A DNA stretch of 64,000 nucleotides from an uncultured Bacteroidales bacterium (GTDB lineage Bacteria > Bacteroidota > Bacteroidia > Bacteroidales > Paludibacteraceae), in the NCBI GenBank assembly GCA_949282265.1, contig CASDOZ010000003.1, positions 62,001 to 126,000 of the forward strand. Reading direction: 5' to 3'. The notes beneath the pieces were generated by a model that had not been told where the DNA came from, did not search any database, and saw only the letters and a program-made list of their open reading frames with translations. Both the position numbers and the translations under genes were made by a program. This document shows positions 56,447 through 64,000 of the stretch, in pieces; the stretch's first letter is position 1, and the number at the start of each line of letters is the position of its first letter.

Positions 56447-56739
56447 ATGTAAAGGCCTTCGCTTTTAGTCGAAACGAGCAACGTCGAAAGCCCCACGCTA
56501 ATGTTTATGTATATTAATACCCATGCCCGCTTCCCCTATCATTCCATGACAAGGCGCAACAAGGGCTGTGTATAAACATCCCAAGGGACGTTCCCGTTGC
56601 TTTGGTTTTTGACTAACTCATTGAAGTTAAGAATTTGCGAAGTTCTTACACCGTCAAAACAAAAGCGCCAGTAAACGTCTTTTCGTATGTATCCCCCACC
56701 CAACCTTACTGCCAAACAGCATCAGCGTGAGGAAAGCGC
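56412..56739 (-). ncRNA. Candidate structured non-coding RNA, about 320 nt, unassigned
   Basis: No open frame of note covers this stretch, yet it is G-C richer than the flanks and begins after a consensus -7 box (TATCTTTG) and ends in a terminator. Several helices can be drawn in the minus-strand transcript. TGTTTAT pairs with ATAAACA, closing a domain. GTTTTGAC pairs with GTCAAAAAC around an inner AAGAA/TTCTT hairpin. GGCTTTCG pairs with CGAAGGCC near the 3' end. It does not show the tRNA-like ends of tmRNA, the CR-I/CR-V motifs of RNase P RNA, or the SRP RNA core. The rest of the gap between DUF1848 and the transglutaminase gene (56012-56892) shows nothing else recognisable. Confidence 0.6.
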
Positions 56740-56746
56740 AAAGATA
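56739..56746 (-). promoter_or_regulatory. -7 promoter element of the candidate ncRNA
   Basis: The minus strand reads TATCTTTG, an exact TAnnTTTG match. No open reading frame starts just downstream, so it points to an RNA gene. Confidence 0.6.
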
Positions 56747-56860
56747 GTTATTCTTTATAATTTATTGTCTTAAAATTGGATGAATTCAAAAAATAAATAC
56801 ACTGCCGACCGGTCCTTTTTTTGCAAATCCCGGACGCCGCCTGCATTCAATAAAATCCCG

Positions 56861-56868
56861 TATCTTTG
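56861..56868 (+). promoter_or_regulatory. -7 promoter element of the transglutaminase-like gene
   Basis: TATCTTTG lies 24 bp before the ATG at 56893. No clear -33 box is visible at the usual distance. Confidence 0.6.
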
Positions 56869-56892
56869 CAAGAAGATAAGGAATAACCAATC

Positions 56893-58272
56893 ATGCGGAA
56901 CATCACATTTTTTCTGGCCTTGGCGTTTGCCTTGAACACACCGGCACAAGAGCATTACGCGCATAAAATATCGCCGACACGTTACGACTACACGCAGGTT
57001 GCGCAACAGATTACAGCCGGTTGCGACAGCAAATACAAGCAGGCTTATGCCATATACCGCTGGTTGTGCGACAACATCAGCTACGACACATCATACAACA
57101 TCTACACCGCAGACGAATGTTGGGACAACCGCCGCGGCGTATGCCAGGCATACAGCGAACTGTTTTACCGCCTGGCCGAAGCCGTCGGGCTGAAAGCGCA
57201 TATCATCACGGGCATCGGCAAGACACACGGCGGCCGCATGGAAAAACACGCATGGATTTTCGCCATCGTGGAAGGCGAAAGCACCGGCATTCTGATTGAC
57301 CCCACCTGGGGAGCCGGTTCTGTGGACAACGGCACTTTCATACGAAACGAAAACGACGATTCATGGTTCCATGTCAGTCCTTACTGGAATATCTTCACGC
57401 ATTTCCCCAACGATGAAACCTACCAACTGCTGCCGCACCCCATCAGCCGCCAGCAATTCAATGCACTTCCCCCGATAGGACCGGCATGGGGCAAACTCGG
57501 TTTTGACGCACAAACCACATACGACCGCTGCATGGCCGGCGACACGGATTTGCCCAAAGTTTACAACAGTGGCATGGGCATCATTTATCTCAATCAAGTC
57601 CCTGAGCAACAAACCTTGCGCGTAGGCACAAACTATCGTTTTGCCGTGCAGAAACTGCAACCCTGCGAACTGGCCATCATCTCAAACCAGACTGCCGTGA
57701 CCACATGGCAACAACAGAATGGCGTTTACTATGTGGATTTTGTGCCCACAGAAGCCGGTGAATTGAATTTTGGATTCAGGCTGGGAAACGACCGTTCCTA
57801 TACTACCGTGCTGGAATATAAAGTGGCGCGGCCCACTGCCTCCGACATGGCGCGTCTGGAAGCGGCAAACCCCACGGCCTTGCCGGAAATATCCGGCCTC
57901 AGGAATTTCAGTCCTGAAATGCTGGAAAAATACGCCATCGACACCCGTAAACTGCTGGCCGGTGTACGAAACGGCAGCATAGACGCATTACCTGAATTTT
58001 ATAAAACCGATGGCCAATGTGCACTGGAAAATATCCCGCTCGACGGCACGCTGCAATGCGGGCAAAGCTACACTTTTACGCTGCGCCCCCGAAACGGGAT
58101 TCAATGGGCGCTTGTCAACGGAAACACCTGGCACAAAAACTGGACAACCGACCCTGAAACCGGCAGCATGACCATGACCATAGTGCCCGACACCGCCGGC
58201 ACTCTTGCTCTGGTCGTCCAGCTGCAACCGAATGCCTCTTATGAATACTGCTTGTGCTACCAGGTGCAATAA
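56893..58272 (+). CDS. Exported transglutaminase-like (papain-fold) protein
   Basis: This 459-residue protein has a signal peptide (MRNITFFLALAFALNTPAQ) and a transglutaminase-like domain at about 35-170 with an intact catalytic triad: C84 in GVCQAYSELF, H119 in KHAWIF and D136 in IDPTWG. The rest (about 200-459) looks like beta-sandwich domains (ELNFGFRLGNDRSY; SYTFTLRPRNGIQWALVNGN). Such bacterial proteins are usually peptidases or amidases of unknown substrate rather than true cross-linkers. The ending CLCYQVQ is not a T9SS domain. It is a single gene with its own promoter and a bidirectional terminator. Confidence 0.88.
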   Translation: MRNITFFLALAFALNTPAQEHYAHKISPTRYDYTQVAQQITAGCDSKYKQAYAIYRWLCDNISYDTSYNIYTADECWDNRRGVCQAYSELFYRLAEAVGLKAHIITGIGKTHGGRMEKHAWIFAIVEGESTGILIDPTWGAGSVDNGTFIRNENDDSWFHVSPYWNIFTHFPNDETYQLLPHPISRQQFNALPPIGPAWGKLGFDAQTTYDRCMAGDTDLPKVYNSGMGIIYLNQVPEQQTLRVGTNYRFAVQKLQPCELAIISNQTAVTTWQQQNGVYYVDFVPTEAGELNFGFRLGNDRSYTTVLEYKVARPTASDMARLEAANPTALPEISGLRNFSPEMLEKYAIDTRKLLAGVRNGSIDALPEFYKTDGQCALENIPLDGTLQCGQSYTFTLRPRNGIQWALVNGNTWHKNWTTDPETGSMTMTIVPDTAGTLALVVQLQPNASYEYCLCYQVQ

Positions 58273-58312
58273 AGGAAAAACACGGGAGAGCCACAGGAAA
58301 ATCCGCCAAACA

Positions 58313-58350
58313 AAAACCGGATACATCGAAAAAACGATGCATCCGGTTTT
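58313..58350. terminator. Bidirectional terminator between transglutaminase gene and tRNA-Arg
   Basis: A 16-bp stem with one mismatch (AAAACCGGATACATCG with CGATGCATCCGGTTTT) and an A6 loop ends in T runs on both strands, serving the converging genes. Confidence 0.85.
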
Positions 58351-58355
58351 CTTCG

Positions 58356-58429
58356 TGACCCCGGCGGGATTCTAACCCACGACCTTCAGAACCGGAATCT
58401 GACGTTCTATACAGCTGAACTACGGGGCC
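58356..58429 (-). tRNA. tRNA-Arg (CCG)
   Basis: The minus strand folds into a 74-nt cloverleaf: acceptor GGCCCCG with CGGGGTC (one G-U), anticodon stem TCAGA/TCTGA with loop TTCCGGT, giving anticodon CCG for codon CGG, and T stem GTGGG/CCCGC. The discriminator is A and CCA is not encoded. A promoter lies at 58443-58472. Confidence 0.93.
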
Positions 58430-58442
58430 TCGGTTGCGGATG

Positions 58443-58472
58443 CAAAAGTAGTAAAAAAGAACGAATATGCAA
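58443..58472 (-). promoter_or_regulatory. Promoter of tRNA-Arg
   Basis: The minus strand shows TTG, a 19-bp spacer and TACTTTTG, ending 13 bp before the tRNA 5' end. Confidence 0.7.
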
Positions 58473-58632
58473 CCATCCGCCGGACAAAATGTTTCCTGAC
58501 CGGAAATACTTTATGTTTAACACAAAACCAATCCTGTTTTAAACAATTTGACATTCCAGCCTGTCATACACCGATATTTTTCAAACGATATAAAAATTTT
58601 ATTTCAGTATATAATATTTTAACAGAAAAACG

Positions 58633-58640
58633 TACCTTTG
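58633..58640 (+). promoter_or_regulatory. -7 promoter element of the TonB-receptor operon
   Basis: TACCTTTG fits TAnnTTTG and lies 56 bp before the receptor start. The expected -33 site is only A/T-rich. Confidence 0.55.
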
Positions 58641-58696
58641 TCCGCGTTCCGGAAAATCGGAATATAAAACAATCATGTTACACTAACACTTATCTT

Positions 58697-61408
58697 ATGA
58701 AAAAAACATTTTGTCTGCTATTATTGTTGGCATCAGTCCAATGGCTGTCGGCACAACATGTAGTAAAAGGCGTCGTGCTCGACAAGAGTACTAGCGAATC
58801 GCTTATCGGCGTAAGCATTTACAACCCGGCCACAAGTGCCGGCACGGTAACCGATGTAGACGGCTATTTCGAGCTGAACATAGGACAAACGGAAGCTACC
58901 CTGCAGTTTTCCTACGTCGGTTACGTTACCCGCGAAATCAAAGTAACCGCCAACCGGACCAACCTGGGCAAGATTGAGATGGAAAGCGATGCCATTGGTT
59001 TGCAGGACGTTACGATAACTTCCTCGGTGGCCATACAGCGCAAAACGCCGGTAGCCGTATCCACCGTTACCGGACTCGAAATTGAAGAACGCCTGGGTTC
59101 ACAGGAATTCCCGGAAATACTGAAAACAACCCCCGGAGTCCATGTGAACAGACAAGGAGGCGGTTTCGGCGACTCGGAGGCCTATATGCGTGGTTTCGAC
59201 AACACAAACATTGCCGTCATGGTAAACGGTGTTCCCATGAACGACATGGAAAACGGCAACGTATATTGGAGCAACTGGGCAGGACTGAACGATGTCACCT
59301 CCACCATGCAGACACAACGCGGTCTGGGAGCATCCAAAGTATCGGCACCATCCGTGGGCGGAACTATCAACATCATCACGAAAGGAATAGATTCCAAGCG
59401 GGGAGGATCACTGCAATATGCCCTGGGCAACGATGGCTACAACAAGGTAGCATTCAGCGTATCTTCCGGACTGACCGAAAAAGGCTGGGCTTTCACGGTG
59501 CTCGGCTCAAGAACATGGGGCAACGGATACGTCCAGGGAACCGACTTTGAAAGCTACAATTATTTTGTAAACATAGCCAAACGAATCGGCGAATCACACC
59601 AGCTGTCACTCACGGCCTTTGGCGCACCACAAAAACATTACCAGCGCGACGGAGCACTGACCATGGCCGGATGGGAAGAAGTAGCCAAATACATGTCCGA
59701 TGGCAAATCAAAATACCGCTACAACGCCAGCTACGGATTTGACCAGAACGGACAACGCAAAACAGCGGACTACAATGAATACCACAAACCGCAGATTTCC
59801 TTGAACCACACCTGGCAAATAGACCACAAGTCATCACTCGCCACCGCACTCTACACTTCCATCGGCCGCGGCAACGGCTATTCCGGACAAGGAAACGACG
59901 AATTCTCCAACTATTCATACCAAAGCTGGTACGGCGCACGCTATGGTGAACTGAACACCACTTTCCGGAAAGCAGACGGAACATTCGACTACGGCGCCAT
60001 ATACGACATAAACAGCGCAAGCAACTACGGCTCCATGCTGATCATGTCCAAAAGCAAAAACTACCATAACTGGTACGGACTGCTTTCTACCTACACAAAC
60101 AAGTTCGCCGAATACATCGACTTCTATGCCGGACTCGACCTGCGCTACTACAAAGGCACACACACCAACGAAATCGTGGACCTCTACGGCGGAGACTACT
60201 ACATGGACCCCGAACGCGGAGGCGTCAGCGTGGAAAACAATGCGGCCGCAGCCGACAAGGCATGGCGATACCAGAAACTTGGAATCGGAGACGTCGTGTA
60301 CCGCGATTACGACAGCTACGTAGTGCAGGAAGGCGTATTCGCACAGGCGGAATACAACCGGGATGCATTCAACGTGTTCCTGGCCGGCTCCGTATCCTAC
60401 ACAAACTACTGGCGCTACGACCGATTCTATTATGATGCCGAACATGCACGTTCGGAAACAGTCGGCTTCCTCGGAGGAACAGTGAAAACCGGTGCCAACT
60501 ACAACATCAACAAATACAACAACATATTTGTCAACGTAGGCTACATCTCCCGTGCACCGAAATTTGCATACGGCGCATTCATGCAGTCAACCACAAGCAA
60601 TGCCATCAATGTAAACGCCAGAAACGAACAGGTCATGTCGGCCGAAATCGGATACGGATTCCACAACTCATGGCTGAGCGCAAACCTGAACGCCTACTTC
60701 ACGGAATGGATGGACAAGACCATGACCAAATCGGGAACCCTGGAAAACCAGGAAGAATACTACATGAACATGACCGGCGTAAACGCACGCCACATGGGCG
60801 TGGAACTCGACATCAAGGCAGAGCCGACCAAATGGTTGGAAATTACGGCCATGCTCTCATTGGGCGACTGGACATGGGACAGCGACAGCGTTGTGGGCTA
60901 TGCCTATGACGCACACGGACAGGCACTCCGTCCCGACGGAACCATAACAACACCGGGCGCACCCGACCAGGCCTATGCCATCATCAACATGAAAGGCATA
61001 CAGGCAGGCGGCTCGGCACAAACAACAGCCGCCTTGGGAATGACCTTCAAACCCATGAAAGGCCTGCGCATCGGAGGCGACTACGTTCTCTATGACCGCA
61101 ACTACGCTTACTACTCACTGTCAGGAAGCAACCTTTCACTCGGAAAAACCGTCAACGTGCTTGCACCATGGAAAATACCTACCGGCGGACAACTGGACCT
61201 GCGCGCATCATACCGCTTCCAAATGGGAAAACTGGATGCCGTCATTTCCGGCAACGTCAACAACGTCCTGAACCAATTCTACATAGAAAAAGCGTACAAC
61301 CCAAGCTCCATCGTCTCCGGAAGCATCGCTGAAGCAAACCTGGACAACGTGTACATGTATTTCTCCACCGGACGCACATACAGCATACGTCTGAAAATTA
61401 ATTTCTAA
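58697..61408 (+). CDS. TonB-dependent outer-membrane receptor with carboxypeptidase-regulatory-like domain
   Basis: The 903-residue receptor has a signal peptide (ending QWLSAQ), a carboxypeptidase-D-regulatory-like domain at about 22-105 (ESLIGVSIYNPATSAGTVTD), a plug at about 115-240 (GSQEFPEILKTTPGVHVN, MRGFDNTNIAVMVNGVPMND, SAPSVGGTINIITKG) and a barrel ending in YSIRLKINF. It lacks the SusC box and is shorter than SusC proteins, so it is a general TonB receptor. Ligand unknown. A choice-of-anchor J lipoprotein gene follows 18 bp downstream and is probably its partner. Confidence 0.92.
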   Translation: MKKTFCLLLLLASVQWLSAQHVVKGVVLDKSTSESLIGVSIYNPATSAGTVTDVDGYFELNIGQTEATLQFSYVGYVTREIKVTANRTNLGKIEMESDAIGLQDVTITSSVAIQRKTPVAVSTVTGLEIEERLGSQEFPEILKTTPGVHVNRQGGGFGDSEAYMRGFDNTNIAVMVNGVPMNDMENGNVYWSNWAGLNDVTSTMQTQRGLGASKVSAPSVGGTINIITKGIDSKRGGSLQYALGNDGYNKVAFSVSSGLTEKGWAFTVLGSRTWGNGYVQGTDFESYNYFVNIAKRIGESHQLSLTAFGAPQKHYQRDGALTMAGWEEVAKYMSDGKSKYRYNASYGFDQNGQRKTADYNEYHKPQISLNHTWQIDHKSSLATALYTSIGRGNGYSGQGNDEFSNYSYQSWYGARYGELNTTFRKADGTFDYGAIYDINSASNYGSMLIMSKSKNYHNWYGLLSTYTNKFAEYIDFYAGLDLRYYKGTHTNEIVDLYGGDYYMDPERGGVSVENNAAAADKAWRYQKLGIGDVVYRDYDSYVVQEGVFAQAEYNRDAFNVFLAGSVSYTNYWRYDRFYYDAEHARSETVGFLGGTVKTGANYNINKYNNIFVNVGYISRAPKFAYGAFMQSTTSNAINVNARNEQVMSAEIGYGFHNSWLSANLNAYFTEWMDKTMTKSGTLENQEEYYMNMTGVNARHMGVELDIKAEPTKWLEITAMLSLGDWTWDSDSVVGYAYDAHGQALRPDGTITTPGAPDQAYAIINMKGIQAGGSAQTTAALGMTFKPMKGLRIGGDYVLYDRNYAYYSLSGSNLSLGKTVNVLAPWKIPTGGQLDLRASYRFQMGKLDAVISGNVNNVLNQFYIEKAYNPSSIVSGSIAEANLDNVYMYFSTGRTYSIRLKINF

Positions 61409-61426
61409 CCCGTAAAAAAAATCATT

Positions 61427-63313
61427 ATGAAGAAAATATTCGGCCTCATGATATTACCGCTCCTGGCAGCCACTGCCGGATGCGAGGATTTCTACAGCGA
61501 CAAACAATTGGACTACGAACACACCATCACGGATGTCCAGAGTCTGAGCCATACGCTGGAAACAACCGACTACGCATACATTGCCGGACTCGAAACAAAC
61601 AAACAACTCGCTTTGCAACAGGATGACGATTCCACCTGCTACAAAGCATTACAGGCACTGGCCAATACCAAATGTTTTTCCGACCTTGTACCCGCCGAAC
61701 TGTTCATCCCGGCATTTATCACGGAAAAATACCCGCAACTGAGCAGCGGCTCCCTCATGCGCATTACGCACAACACAACCCGGGCCCTGCCTGAATACAT
61801 GCAGGACTTCGCGAACATCTCGGAATACACGCTCACCGACAGCGACTATGAATCGGTCTGGAAAGAATCCGTGCAGGCGTCCTACCTGACACCCGCCACA
61901 CTGTCGCAAATTCCGCAAATCCTAGCCGCCGTGCAGGCACAAGAAGGCGAAATCATGGTTGTAAACTACATGTACGATGAAGTGGAACCAAGTGTCGGAG
62001 GCTCCGCCGAACAGCCCGAAAAACTGGCCATGGAAACCGCCGATTTCCAACGGTTGCTTGATTGGGTCATAGCCAATCAGGACAGCGGATATCTGGACAC
62101 AAGAGACGACCCCATTACGGCCGAATACTATTTCGGCGCAGCCACCAGCTTTGCCAACATAAACAACAAAATTTCCACCTGGAAAAAATATTATGACCCG
62201 GACAGCCTGTACACCGACATGGACGATGCGGAAATGACACAACTGATGGCCGACCGACTGGCTTGGGGTATTGCCAATCTCGTTCTGCCGGAACACTATC
62301 CGACACCCGAAGCAAGCACCTACATCGTTTCTTTTGACCGCTACACCGATGACGGAACAACCGAAGAAAACATTACCTTCACATATGAAAATGACCGGTT
62401 TGGTGCAACAGCATGCTCATACGCAAGCCCATCCGGCACATTCCAGCCGGAAACCCGAGCGCAGGACATAACCGCCAACCGGGCCGCCGTGTATGTGCTC
62501 CAAAACGGCCTGTGGAAAGCCTACAAAACAGACGATGCCAATGTAACAGCCATCCCCCAACCGGTTTACAACGCATTGGGCGGAAACACCATCAGCAAAC
62601 CGCAAGACATTATCCCTGTTTTCCTGTCGCAAACTTATCCGTACGCACAATCCGACGACACGTATGCCGTCATCTACAACAGCGAAAACGGAATGACCAT
62701 AAGCGAATTCAGCTACGACGGCAGCAACTGGAACATGACTACCGATATCAAAACGGCCGTGCTGACCTTTGAACTGGCCGAACAACAATGGGTTGCCAAA
62801 CAAAACCTGTATCTCTCGGAAACATTCGCCGACAACCGGCAGGGAGACTTTACCATACAGGATGTTGCCCTGGATGGACTTTCCTACGTATGGGCCACAA
62901 GCAGCAGCTACGGCATGAAAGCATCGGCCTACGTCGGTGGCAACCATGCTACGGAAAGCTGGCTGATCTCACCGCTCATCGACCTGAAAGATGCCATGAA
63001 TCCGGTGTTGAGTTTTGACCAGGCCGTCAACTACACCAAAGCATTTACCGATGAATGCTTCATCATGATATCAACCGACTTTGCCGGTGATGTTACCGCA
63101 TGTTCATGGAAACATCTGCCGTTCAACAAGGATGAAAACGATGCCTATATGGTTCCACCCGGAAACAACTGGGATTTCATGAACACAGGCAATCTGAGTT
63201 TGAGCGACTACTGCGGAAAAGTAATTACCATCGCTTTCAAATATACCAGTTCCGCAACAACATCTGCCACTTGGGAAATCAAGAACTTAGTCGTACAAGA
63301 AGAAATGGAATAA
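61427..63313 (+). CDS. Surface lipoprotein with C-terminal choice-of-anchor J domain
   Basis: This 628-residue lipoprotein (C19 in LAATAGCEDFYSD, acidic surface signal) has an N-terminal region of about 440 residues without a recognised domain and a C-terminal jelly-roll domain of the choice-of-anchor J (cleaved adhesin) type at about 450-625: SETFADNRQGDFTIQD, ATESWLISPLIDLKDAMNPV, then LSFDQAVN and ITIAFKYTSSATTSATWEI. It is the partner gene of the TonB receptor. A surface capture role is likely, but the ligand is unknown. A very strong terminator follows. Confidence 0.82.
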   Translation: MKKIFGLMILPLLAATAGCEDFYSDKQLDYEHTITDVQSLSHTLETTDYAYIAGLETNKQLALQQDDDSTCYKALQALANTKCFSDLVPAELFIPAFITEKYPQLSSGSLMRITHNTTRALPEYMQDFANISEYTLTDSDYESVWKESVQASYLTPATLSQIPQILAAVQAQEGEIMVVNYMYDEVEPSVGGSAEQPEKLAMETADFQRLLDWVIANQDSGYLDTRDDPITAEYYFGAATSFANINNKISTWKKYYDPDSLYTDMDDAEMTQLMADRLAWGIANLVLPEHYPTPEASTYIVSFDRYTDDGTTEENITFTYENDRFGATACSYASPSGTFQPETRAQDITANRAAVYVLQNGLWKAYKTDDANVTAIPQPVYNALGGNTISKPQDIIPVFLSQTYPYAQSDDTYAVIYNSENGMTISEFSYDGSNWNMTTDIKTAVLTFELAEQQWVAKQNLYLSETFADNRQGDFTIQDVALDGLSYVWATSSSYGMKASAYVGGNHATESWLISPLIDLKDAMNPVLSFDQAVNYTKAFTDECFIMISTDFAGDVTACSWKHLPFNKDENDAYMVPPGNNWDFMNTGNLSLSDYCGKVITIAFKYTSSATTSATWEIKNLVVQEEME

Positions 63314-63326
63314 AAGCCCGATGGCA

Positions 63327-63377
63327 TAAAACAAACAGCGGCTGGCGAAATAGAAACGCCAGCCGCTGTTTGTTTTA
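63327..63377. terminator. Bidirectional terminator between the receptor operon and efflux gene
   Basis: A perfect 21-bp stem (TAAAACAAACAGCGGCTGGC with GCCAGCCGCTGTTTGTTTTA at its core) closes a 9-nt loop, with A/T tracts on both sides. Confidence 0.92.
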
Positions 63378-63394
63378 TTAATAACTATCCCCCA

Positions 63395-64000
63395 TCATTC
63401 ACTTCCACCGCCTAACGCACTGTACAAGTTAATGACAGATTGCAATTGTGTAAAACGGTCAGAAGCGACGTTCAAACGGGCATCGAGCAAAGACTGCTGT
63501 GCCGTAAGCAATTCCAAATAGGAAGCGTTCCCTGTAAGATACAAGGCTTCAGATGTTTCCGCCGTACGCTCCAGTTCCGTGCATTGTTTCGTATGGATTT
63601 CCCAATTGCGTTGCGCCGAAGCCGAAGCATAGAGTGCATTGTTCACTTCCTCGCCGGCATCCAGCAATGCCTGTTGGTAGTTCAGTTTGGCTATCTCTTC
63701 CTCATCCTTGGAAACACGCAAGTTTGACACGAGTTTTCCACGATTGAAGATAGGTTGCGCCAACGATGCCACAGCCGACAAAATCCAACCTCCGGGATTA
63801 GTAACGGCCTCACCCAAGGAGTTCGTCCAGCCGGCGTTGCCGCTCAACACCAGTTGCGGATAAAATGCGGAACGTGCCTGGTTGGTCGTGTAATAAGCCT
63901 CGGCCAAAGCCATTTCCGCCTGCATCACATCCGGCCGTTTGGAGAGCAAACGTACCGGGATACCGATATTCAGTTGTTCGGGTAGCACCTGTTCTGCCAG
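63395..64000 (-). CDS. TolC/NodT-family outer-membrane efflux protein (5' end outside window)
   Basis: The reverse frame is open to the right edge, giving the last 201 residues; the beginning is beyond the window. Typical sequences are IPVRLLSKRPDVMQAEMALA, AYYTTNQARSAFYPQLVLSG, SLAQPIFNRGKLVSNLRVSK and LTGNASYLELLTAQQSLLDA. These match the second repeat of RND-pump outer-membrane channels of the OprM/NodT family. It would form the outer-membrane tunnel of a three-part efflux pump, whose other genes presumably lie to the right. Confidence 0.92.
   Translation of the reverse strand: MAEQVLPEQLNIGIPVRLLSKRPDVMQAEMALAEAYYTTNQARSAFYPQLVLSGNAGWTNSLGEAVTNPGGWILSAVASLAQPIFNRGKLVSNLRVSKDEEEIAKLNYQQALLDAGEEVNNALYASASAQRNWEIHTKQCTELERTAETSEALYLTGNASYLELLTAQQSLLDARLNVASDRFTQLQSVINLYSALGGGSE

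Noticed and set aside
56412-56739. tmRNA, RNase P RNA or SRP RNA
   Set aside because: No tRNA-like acceptor and TTCGA arm for tmRNA, no GAGGAAAGTC with matching CR-V for RNase P, and no GGAAGCAGC-type SRP core were found on either strand.
58356-58429. tRNA-Arg as attachment site for the helicase unit
   Set aside because: No second copy of the tRNA 3' end was found near 51,240-56,400, and no integrase is present.

Overview
The window comes from a member of the Bacteroidota, almost certainly order Bacteroidales. The evidence is two SusC/SusD polysaccharide utilization loci (PULs), type IX secretion (T9SS) genes, many proteins ending in T9SS C-terminal sorting domains, Bacteroidota-type lipoprotein signals, and promoters with the TAnnTTTG (-7) and TTG/TTTG (-33) pattern at 19-21 bp spacing. 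T9SS is missing from many gut Bacteroides, so a Paludibacter-, Dysgonomonas- or Tannerella-like relative fits better than Bacteroides itself. The species cannot be resolved from sequence alone.

Layout. 1-4579 (minus strand): T9SS genes porL (cut by the window edge), porK and porP, then a small DUF2795 protein, an ATP:cob(I)alamin adenosyltransferase and a methyltransferase. 4687-8325: initiator tRNA, thioredoxin and low-molecular-weight phosphatase on the minus strand; a split ThrE-type exporter and aroB on the plus strand. 8326-30745: PUL 1, with a membrane-tethered propeller/LuxR regulator, SusC, SusD, a glycan-binding lipoprotein, GH16, GH128, a second GH16, GH3, two enzyme-less binding proteins and GH81-CBM56. 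The enzyme set points to beta-1,3-glucan (laminarin, curdlan, yeast or fungal glucan). 30774-51240: PUL 2, with a divergent SusR-like regulator, a SusF-like secreted protein, SusC, SusD, a SusE-like lipoprotein, GH66 dextranase, GH31, another SusF-like protein, a second GH31 and GH97. This matches alpha-1,6-glucan (dextran) use. 51371-56011 (minus): an AT-rich two-gene unit with a DUF1848 protein and a 1190-residue methyltransferase-like/SF1 helicase fusion. 56412-56739 (minus): a probable structured non-coding RNA with its own promoter and terminator. 56861-63377: a transglutaminase-like protein, tRNA-Arg(CCG), and a TonB-dependent receptor paired with a choice-of-anchor J lipoprotein. 63395-64000 (minus): the 3' part of a TolC/NodT-type efflux outer-membrane protein.

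How the genes fit together. Eight secreted PUL proteins carry T9SS sorting domains, so the por genes at the left end probably encode part of the machinery that exports or anchors them. In both PULs, surface endo-enzymes and binding proteins would cut and hold the glucan, SusC/SusD would import oligosaccharides, and GH3 (PUL 1) or GH31/GH97 (PUL 2) would finish hydrolysis. Each PUL sits beside a one-component transmembrane regulator with a C-terminal helix-turn-helix and no kinase domain.

The parts least explained by known biology are the DUF1848 plus methyltransferase-helicase pair, the unassigned RNA next to it, and the candidate binding modules in the two enzyme-less proteins of PUL 1.
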